This document shows positions 58,049-64,000 of a stretch of 64,000 nt of DNA, piece by piece. The DNA comes from Pseudomonas fluvialis (GTDB lineage: Bacteria; Pseudomonadota; Gammaproteobacteria; Pseudomonadales; Pseudomonadaceae), in assembly GCF_014207935.1 (NCBI RefSeq), contig NZ_JACHLL010000002.1:739865-803864 (forward strand). The letters are read 5' to 3'. The first letter of the stretch is position 1; each line of letters opens with the position of its first letter. The notes under the pieces were generated by a model. It was not told the DNA's origin. It worked only from the letters and a program-made list of their open reading frames with translations, and made no database searches. Made by a program: the position numbers and the translations under genes.

Positions 58049-58318
58049 TTAGCGACGCAGACCCAGGCGACCGATCAGGGCGCTGTAACGAGCAGTGTCA
58101 ACGTTCTTCAGGTAGTCCAGCAGCTTACGACGCTGGTTCACCATGCGGATCAGACCACGACGGGAGTGGTGATCCTTGGCGTTGTCCTTGAAGTGACCCT
58201 GCAGCTTGTTGATGTTGGCGGACAGCAGGGCAACCTGCACTTCCGGAGAACCGGTGTCGCCTTCAGCGCGCTTGTAGTCGTTTACGATCTGGGCTTTTTC
58301 TTGAGCGCTCAGTGCCAT
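58049..58318 (-). CDS. rpsO: 30S ribosomal protein S15
   Basis: Ribosomal protein binding 16S rRNA at the h20/h22 three-way junction. The 89-residue sequence starts [20 protein letters not shown] and contains [22 protein letters not shown], the core RNA-binding region. GAGGAGC precedes the ATG. It lies between truB and pnp, the universal gammaproteobacterial order. A small hairpin (cagggctttgaccctg, 58346-58361) in its leader could be part of S15 autoregulation, although the E. coli pseudoknot itself was not recognised. Confidence 0.98.
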   Translation of the reverse strand: MALSAQEKAQIVNDYKRAEGDTGSPEVQVALLSANINKLQGHFKDNAKDHHSRRGLIRMVNQRRKLLDYLKNVDTARYSALIGRLGLRR

Positions 58319-58440
58319 GGTTAGGGCTCCTCTGAGTGAACAGGCCAGGGCTTTGACCCTGTGTTTTAAAGTGAGGAATGACCATGCCTGTTAACAGCCA
58401 CCCTCGTTCCCCTGGCAGATCAACCCGCCAGCGGTTTCGG

Positions 58441-59358
58441 TCAGACTGACCGAATCAGTCGACGCGGGGCAATTCGCCCATCGTCTGTCACCTCACCGAT
58501 ACCGATGAAGCGTCCTTCGTGATCCTGTACCCGCAGCATGCCGAACTTCGGTGCTTCCGGTACGCGTACCGGCTGCCCATGCAACCAGTAGTAGGCGCTG
58601 TGCTCCGAGAGCTGTACCAGCGGCCAGTGCAGCAAACCCGCATCTGCCGGCAGGAGAAACGCATCCAGCGCTTCCGAGCCGCCCTCGGCATGGGCTTTCT
58701 CCAGCGTTTCCAGGCTTACGGCTTGGGCCAACACAAAAGGCCCGGCCTGGGTGCGTCGCAATTGCGCCACATGAGCACCGCAGCCCAGCACCTGACCGAG
58801 GTCTTCGACCAGGGTGCGAATGTAGGTGCCTTTGCTGCAGGCCACCTCAAGCGTCGCCAGTGGCGGCTCGAAGGCCTCTACATCGAGGCGCGATATAGTA
58901 ACAGATCGCGCCTCGCGCTCCACTACCTCTCCAGCCCGCGCCAGCTTGTACAGCGGTTGACCATCCTTCTTCAACGCCGAGTACATGGGCGGTATCTGTT
59001 TGATATCACCACGAAAACCCACCAGCGCCTGCTCCAGTTCGGAGCGACCAACGGTCACCTCGCGGCGCTCAAGAACATCACCTTCGGCATCGCCGGTTGT
59101 GGTGGTCACCCCCAACTGCGCCACGGTGCGGTAGCCCTTGTCGGCATCCAGCAGGTACTGGGAGTACTTGGTCGCCTCGCCGAAACAGAGCGGCAAAACA
59201 CCAGTGGCGAGCGGATCGAGACTGCCGGTATGACCGGCCTTCTCGGCATTGAGCAACCAGCGCACCTTTTGCAGCGCCTGGTTGGAGCTCATGCCCAGCG
59301 GCTTGTCGAATACGAGAATACCGTTGACTGCACGGCGAATACGTTTGACCTGGGCCAC
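58441..59358 (-). CDS. truB: tRNA pseudouridine-55 synthase
   Basis: Makes pseudouridine 55 in the T loop of all elongator tRNAs. The catalytic aspartate is in [20 protein letters not shown] (Asp48). Other markers are [16 protein letters not shown] (about 120-135) and [13 protein letters not shown]. The C-terminal about 60 residues form a PUA-like domain. Length 305. Its start is 2 bases downstream of the rbfA stop, so the two are translationally linked. Confidence 0.97.
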   Translation of the reverse strand: MAQVKRIRRAVNGILVFDKPLGMSSNQALQKVRWLLNAEKAGHTGSLDPLATGVLPLCFGEATKYSQYLLDADKGYRTVAQLGVTTTTGDAEGDVLERREVTVGRSELEQALVGFRGDIKQIPPMYSALKKDGQPLYKLARAGEVVEREARSVTISRLDVEAFEPPLATLEVACSKGTYIRTLVEDLGQVLGCGAHVAQLRRTQAGPFVLAQAVSLETLEKAHAEGGSEALDAFLLPADAGLLHWPLVQLSEHSAYYWLHGQPVRVPEAPKFGMLRVQDHEGRFIGIGEVTDDGRIAPRRLIRSV

Positions 59359-59360
59359 GC

Positions 59361-59744
59361 TCAGTCCTCGTCCTGCTGCTTACGACGATCCTCGGCCAGA
59401 GCCTGGTCGATCAGGGCGGACAGGTGCGCACCACGGGAGATGCTCTCGTCGTAGTGGAAATGGATCTGCGGCACGCTGCGCAGCTTCATCACACGCCCCA
59501 GCAACATGCGCAGGTAACCGGACGCATCGTTGAGGATATGCAGATTGCCACGCACCTTGTCCGCGTCGGTATCGCCCATCAGGGTGATGAACACCTTGGC
59601 ATGGCCCAGGTCACGACTGACCTCGACGGCGGTGATGGTGACGAAGCCCAGGCGCGGATCTCTGACTTCGCGCGGAATCAGCACGGCCAGCTCTTTCTGC
59701 ATCTGGTCACCGATACGCTGGGTGCGACTGTAATCTTTTGCCAT
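59361..59744 (-). CDS. rbfA: Ribosome-binding factor A
   Basis: KH-domain protein assisting late maturation of the 30S subunit. Starts [20 protein letters not shown] and carries the KH-type core with [19 protein letters not shown] (about 27-45), ending in a charged tail. Length 127, normal. It lies 79 bases downstream of infB. Confidence 0.97.
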   Translation of the reverse strand: MAKDYSRTQRIGDQMQKELAVLIPREVRDPRLGFVTITAVEVSRDLGHAKVFITLMGDTDADKVRGNLHILNDASGYLRMLLGRVMKLRSVPQIHFHYDESISRGAHLSALIDQALAEDRRKQQDED

Positions 59745-59823
59745 TTTCCTTTACCTCATAAGCGGCAAACGCCCGACTCCGCAAACAGAGCGGAGCCGGG
59801 CGCTGCAGGGCGAACGAGCAACC

Positions 59824-62316
59824 TTACAGGCTGCGCGCCACCTGGACTTTCTCGAACACTTCGATCTTGTCGCCGACCTTGACGTCGTTGTAGCTCTTCA
59901 CCGCGATACCGCACTCCATGCCGTTACGCACCTCAGACATGTCGTCCTTGAAGCGGCGCAGGGATTCCAGTTCGCCTTCGAAGATCACCACGTCGTCACG
60001 CAGCACACGGATCGGACGATTACGGTGCACGACACCCTCGACCACCATGCAGCCGGCAACCGCGCCGAACTTCGGCGAGCGGAACACGTCACGCACTTCG
60101 GCGATACCCAGGATGTTCTCGCGCACATCGCTGCCAAGCATGCCGGTCAGGGCCTTCTTGACGTCTTCGATGATGTCGTAGATCACGTTGTAATAACGCA
60201 TGTCCAGGCCTTCGGCCTCGACGATCTTGCGCGCACCAGCATCGGCACGGACGTTGAAGCCGAACAGCACGGCGTTGGAGGCCAGCGCCAGGTTGGCATC
60301 GGACTCGGTGATACCACCGACACCACCGCCAACCACGCGAACCTGCACTTCATCGTTGCCCAGACCGCTGAGCGAACCCTGCAGTGCTTCCAGCGAGCCA
60401 CGGACGTCGGACTTGAGGACGATATTGAGCGTCTTCTTCTCTTCCTGGCCCATATTCTCGAAGATGTTTTCCAGCTTGCCGGCATGCGCGCGAGCCAGTT
60501 TCACTTCGCGGAACTTGCCTTGACGGAACAGGGCCACTTCACGGGCCTTCTTCTCGTCGGCAACTACGGTCATGTCGTCGCCCGCTTCCGGGGTGCCGTC
60601 CAGGCCGAGAATCTCGACCGGAATCGACGGACCGGCTTCCTTGATCGGCTTGCCGTTCTCGTCAAGCATGGCGCGCACGCGGCCATAGTTGACGCCGACC
60701 AGGACCATGTCGCCCTGACGCAGGGTGCCGTCCTGAACCAGCACGGTGGCTACCGGGCCACGGCCCTTGTCCAGGCGGGACTCGACGACCACGCCACGGC
60801 CCGGAGCCGACGGAGTGGCTTTGAGTTCAAGCACTTCAGCCTGCAGCAACACAGCTTCGAGCAGTTCGTCGACGCCGGTACCCATCTTGGCGGAGACATG
60901 AACGAACGGCGCATCACCGCCCCACTCTTCCGGGATAACGTCCAGAGCGGCTAGACCGTTCTTGATGTTGTCCGGGTTGGCATCGGGCTTGTCGATCTTG
61001 TTGACCGCAACCACGATCGGCACGCCAGCGGCTTTCGCATGCTGCACGGCTTCCTGGGTCTGCGGCATCACGCCGTCGTCCGCCGCCACCACCAGGATGA
61101 CGATATCGGTCGCCTTGGCACCACGGGCACGCATCTGAGTGAACGCAGCGTGACCCGGGGTATCGAGGAAGGTGACCATGCCGCGATCGGTTTCGACGTG
61201 GTAGGCGCCAATGTGCTGGGTAATACCACCCGCTTCACCAGCGGCCACCTTGGCGCGGCGGATGTAGTCGAGCAGCGAGGTCTTACCGTGGTCAACGTGA
61301 CCCATCACGGTCACTACCGGCGCGCGGGACAATGCCTCGCCTTCAAACTTCAGCGACTCAGCCAGTTGCTCTTCCAGGGCGTTCTCGCTGACCAGCTTGA
61401 CCTTGTGCCCAAACTCTTCAGCCACCAGCTGGGCAGTTTCCTGATCCAGCACCTGGTTGATGGTCACCGGAGTGCCCATCTTGAACATGAACTTGACGAT
61501 TTCCGCGCCCTTGATCGCCATCTGCGACGCCAGCTCGGCAACGGTAATGGTTTCGCCAATGTTGATATCACGCACGATGGGCCCCGTTGGGCTCTGGAAC
61601 CCATGTTGATTGCGCTTCTTCAGCTTGGACTTGCCACCACGACCACCACGGCGGAAACCATCGGTCTCCTCGTCGGTGCTACGTGGCGCAACGCGCGGCG
61701 CCGGAACCTTCTCTTTCTCTTTGACCGAAGGACGGTGGGCCGTGTGCTTGCGATCGCGACGCTCATCCTCATCACGAGTCGGCGCCGGACGATCCGGCAC
61801 GCGACGGACCTCTTCCTTCTTGCGGTCATCCAGCGGAGCGGCGGCAACCGCGTCAACGACAGGAGCGACCGTCGCAGCAACAGGAGCTGCGGCAGGAACC
61901 TGAGCCTGCCGGCTTGCCACCTCGGCAGCCTGCTTCTTGGCTTCTTCGACAGCCTTCTGGCGCGCCGCTTCCTCGGCAGCCTGCTGCTCGGCCAGCTCGC
62001 GCAGACGATCAGCTTCGAGCTCTTCCGGGCTGCGCTTGACGTAGGTTTTCTTCTTGCGCACTTCAACGCTGACCGTCTTACTACCAGCGACCCTCAGGGT
62101 CGTGGTGGTCTTGCGCTGCAGGGTAATCTTGCGCGGCTCTTCAACTTTCTCACCGTGGCTACCTTTCAGGTAGGCCAGCAGAGCCTGCTTCTCGTTATCG
62201 GTCACAACCTGGTCGGCGCTGGAATGCGACAGACCGGCCTCACGCATCTGCTGCAGCAGGCGCTCTACCGGCGTATCGACCACTTGGGCCAGTTCTTTCA
62301 CCGTGACTTGCGTCAT
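59824..62316 (-). CDS. infB: Translation initiation factor IF-2
   Basis: GTPase that brings initiator tRNA to the ribosome. The N-terminal IF2N domain is followed by a long charged, Ala-rich low-complexity region (about 90-225). The G domain has GHVDHGKT at residues 339-346, DTPGH and NKID. C-terminal domains II to IV follow. Length 830, in the usual Pseudomonas range. An internal start for shorter forms, as in E. coli, is possible but not resolved. It lies 27 bases after nusA. Confidence 0.98.
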   Translation of the reverse strand: MTQVTVKELAQVVDTPVERLLQQMREAGLSHSSADQVVTDNEKQALLAYLKGSHGEKVEEPRKITLQRKTTTTLRVAGSKTVSVEVRKKKTYVKRSPEELEADRLRELAEQQAAEEAARQKAVEEAKKQAAEVASRQAQVPAAAPVAATVAPVVDAVAAAPLDDRKKEEVRRVPDRPAPTRDEDERRDRKHTAHRPSVKEKEKVPAPRVAPRSTDEETDGFRRGGRGGKSKLKKRNQHGFQSPTGPIVRDINIGETITVAELASQMAIKGAEIVKFMFKMGTPVTINQVLDQETAQLVAEEFGHKVKLVSENALEEQLAESLKFEGEALSRAPVVTVMGHVDHGKTSLLDYIRRAKVAAGEAGGITQHIGAYHVETDRGMVTFLDTPGHAAFTQMRARGAKATDIVILVVAADDGVMPQTQEAVQHAKAAGVPIVVAVNKIDKPDANPDNIKNGLAALDVIPEEWGGDAPFVHVSAKMGTGVDELLEAVLLQAEVLELKATPSAPGRGVVVESRLDKGRGPVATVLVQDGTLRQGDMVLVGVNYGRVRAMLDENGKPIKEAGPSIPVEILGLDGTPEAGDDMTVVADEKKAREVALFRQGKFREVKLARAHAGKLENIFENMGQEEKKTLNIVLKSDVRGSLEALQGSLSGLGNDEVQVRVVGGGVGGITESDANLALASNAVLFGFNVRADAGARKIVEAEGLDMRYYNVIYDIIEDVKKALTGMLGSDVRENILGIAEVRDVFRSPKFGAVAGCMVVEGVVHRNRPIRVLRDDVVIFEGELESLRRFKDDMSEVRNGMECGIAVKSYNDVKVGDKIEVFEKVQVARSL

Positions 62317-62343
62317 GCACTTCTCTCCTCGGACAGCGACCGC

Positions 62344-63825
62344 TTACTCAAACCAATGAGCGCGGGCTGCCATGATCAGCTTGCCGGCACGCGCTTCATC
62401 CATACCGTCGATCACGAGCAGGTCATCAATCGACTGCTCCGCCAGGTCCTCACGGGTAATCACACCACGCATTGCCAGCTCTGCAGCCAGCTCGCGGGTC
62501 ATACCTTCCAGGCTGACGAGATCTTCGGCGGGATGGGCATCCGCCAGTTTTTCCTCTGTGGCGATCGCCTTGGTCAGCAAACGATCCTTCGCGCGGGCGC
62601 GCAGCTCATTGACGATGTCTTCATCAAAACCGTCGATATTGAGCATTTCTTCCATTGGCACGTAGGCGATTTCTTCCAGGCTGGTGAAGCCCTCTTCGAC
62701 CAGCACTTGCGCCAACTCTTCATCCACTTCCAGTTCGTCGATGAACTGCTGGAGGATGTCGCCAGTTTCTTCCTGTTGCTTGGCCTGAATGTCCGCTTCG
62801 GTCATCACATTCAGGGTCCAGCCGGTCAGCTGACTGGCCAGACGCACGTTCTGACCGCCACGACCGATGGCCTGGGCCAGGTTGTCCTCGGCAACGGCGA
62901 TGTCCATGGCATGGGCATCTTCGTCAACGATGATGGCAGCAACTTCGGCCGGTGCCATGGCATTGATCACGAACTGCGCCGGGTTGTCGTCCCACAGCAC
63001 GATATCGACGCGCTCGCCACCCAGCTCGCCAGAAACGGCCTGGACACGCGAACCGCGCATACCGATGCAGGCGCCCTGCGGATCGATACGCTTGTCCTTG
63101 GAACGCACGGCGATCTTGGCTCGCGAACCCGGATCACGGGCTGCGGCCATCACGTCGATCAGCTGCTCGGCAATTTCCGGCACTTCGATGCGGAACAGCT
63201 CGATCAGCATCTGCGGCGCGGTACGCGACAGGATCAGTTGCGGACCACGGTTCTCGCTGCGAATTTCCTTCAGCAGGGCACGCAGACGGGCACCAACACG
63301 GAAGGTTTCACGCGGGATGATGTCTTCGCGGGCCAGCAGAGCTTCGGCGTTGTTACCCAGATCAACGATCACGTTGTCGCGGGTCACTTTTTTCACGGTA
63401 CCGGAGATGATGTCACCGACGCGCTCGCGATAGGCTTCGACCACCTGGGCACGCTCAGCCTCGCGCACTTTCTGCACGATGACCTGCTTGGCGGTTTGCG
63501 CAGCAATGCGACCAAACTCGATGGAGTCGATCTTCTCTTCGACAACGTCGCCAATCTTGGCGCCGGCCTTGATTTCTTGAGCCTGCTCTACGGTCAGCTG
63601 GGCTGCCGGATTCTCCAGGTCATCTTCATCGACGACAGTCCAGCAACGGAAGCTCTCGTAGTTGCCGCTGTGGCGGTTGATTTCAACCCGCACTTCGACT
63701 TCGTCGTCGTAACGCTTCTTGGTGGCAGTCGCAAGCGCCAGCTCCAGCGCTTCGAAAATCACACTTGCCGGTACGCCCTTTTCATTGGACACCGACTCTA
63801 CAACCAGCAGTACTTCTTTACTCAT
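62344..63825 (-). CDS. nusA: Transcription termination/antitermination factor NusA
   Basis: Binds RNA polymerase and modulates pausing, termination and rRNA antitermination. The N-terminal domain (1-130) is followed by S1 (about 135-200, [17 protein letters not shown]), KH1 and KH2 (about 230-345), and two acidic C-terminal repeats (about 365-493) that contact the polymerase alpha subunit. Length 493. It is near suhB functionally, because SuhB joins NusA in rRNA antitermination, but that gene is at 16 kb. The 82-base gap to rimP is normal. Confidence 0.98.
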   Translation of the reverse strand: MSKEVLLVVESVSNEKGVPASVIFEALELALATATKKRYDDEVEVRVEINRHSGNYESFRCWTVVDEDDLENPAAQLTVEQAQEIKAGAKIGDVVEEKIDSIEFGRIAAQTAKQVIVQKVREAERAQVVEAYRERVGDIISGTVKKVTRDNVIVDLGNNAEALLAREDIIPRETFRVGARLRALLKEIRSENRGPQLILSRTAPQMLIELFRIEVPEIAEQLIDVMAAARDPGSRAKIAVRSKDKRIDPQGACIGMRGSRVQAVSGELGGERVDIVLWDDNPAQFVINAMAPAEVAAIIVDEDAHAMDIAVAEDNLAQAIGRGGQNVRLASQLTGWTLNVMTEADIQAKQQEETGDILQQFIDELEVDEELAQVLVEEGFTSLEEIAYVPMEEMLNIDGFDEDIVNELRARAKDRLLTKAIATEEKLADAHPAEDLVSLEGMTRELAAELAMRGVITREDLAEQSIDDLLVIDGMDEARAGKLIMAARAHWFE

Positions 63826-63907
63826 CGTACGCCTCGCCTATCTCAATCCGTTGGACCCGCGGAGTCCGCGCTCTGTGCGTGTTCAGCGCTGGCTGCGGAG
63901 CCGCGCT

Positions 63908-64000
63908 TCAATCAAACCGGGGAATGATGTTGGCCTTCTCGATGGAGTCGACCGGCAGCAGATACTCGTGCTCGTCCGCCTGGACAATCACATCCTGCTC
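63908..64000 (-). CDS. rimP: Ribosome maturation factor RimP, C-terminal fragment (cut by window edge)
   Basis: Only the last 30 codons are in the window; the start lies beyond 64000. The visible C-terminus ends [16 protein letters not shown], typical of RimP, and the stop codon is TGA at 63908-63910. RimP binds the 30S subunit during assembly and is the first gene of rimP-nusA-infB. Identified from the ending and its position before nusA. Confidence 0.85.
   Translation of the reverse strand, partial: EQDVIVQADEHEYLLPVDSIEKANIIPRFD

Noticed and set aside
55872..58052. Open frame of 726 codons antisense to pnp
   Set aside because: It spans the whole of pnp and the intergenic region and has no conserved domain; antisense frames of this length are normal opposite GC-rich highly expressed genes.
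61039..63927. Open frame of 962 codons antisense to infB and nusA
   Set aside because: Same explanation; it covers two unrelated essential genes and the spacer between them.

Overview
The window is a chromosomal segment of a Pseudomonas-type gammaproteobacterium. The base composition is high-GC (roughly 60-65 % by eye), and the gene set is almost wholly conserved housekeeping DNA. Diagnostic markers are the CbrA/CbrB two-component pair followed by a sigma-54-driven CrcZ-type RNA, the isc operon next to ndk-rlmN-pilF-rodZ-ispG-hisS-yfgM-bamB-der, and the secDF-yajC-tgt-queA block. Gene orders are compared with Pseudomonas aeruginosa from memory; no search was run. I see no prophage, transposase, CRISPR array or recognisable defence locus.

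Layout. 1-14.7 kb (minus strand): iscR-iscS-iscU-iscA-hscB-hscA-fdx-iscX (Fe-S assembly, with a promoter carrying IscR-type boxes), then ndk, rlmN, pilF, rodZ, ispG, hisS, yfgM, bamB and a der gene cut by the window edge. 14.7-23.6 kb: cysE and trmJ diverging from suhB, a glycine-zipper protein, secF-secD-yajC and tgt-queA. 23.6-28.9 kb is more variable: a lone periplasmic solute-binding protein, tRNA-Leu(CAA), a cold-shock protein, an RDD membrane protein, an incomplete haem-uptake operon (permease, ATPase, ChaN lipoprotein) and a small Rieske protein. In P. aeruginosa the flanking blocks lie far apart, so this looks like a rearrangement junction at the tRNA.

28.9-48.7 kb: sfsA and an aminotransferase (minus), then dksA, gluQ, a 58-residue CbrX-like protein overlapping cbrA, cbrA, cbrB, crcZ, pcnB-folK, panB-panC (no panD follows), pgi, acs, an MpaB-family protein, a thiolase and an RlmI-like methyltransferase. 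CbrAB, CrcZ and acs fit carbon-source control and carbon overflow metabolism.

48.7-55.7 kb is the least understood part. A 146-bp terminal-inverted-repeat element precedes an apparent operon of a DUF748/AsmA-like protein with an interrupted OmpA-like C-terminus, three tandem DUF2845 exported proteins and a rhomboid protease with unusual extensions. It converges, without any gap, on a membrane protein with a Cys/His-rich N-terminus and helical repeats. 55.7-64 kb (minus): rimP (partial)-nusA-infB-rbfA-truB-rpsO-pnp, the classical transcription/translation operon.

The best candidates for new biology are the 48.9-55.7 kb envelope module, the 24-bp palindrome before acs, and the truncated haem operon. 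The IscR boxes and the CbrB-type sites before crcZ are good matches to known regulatory logic.
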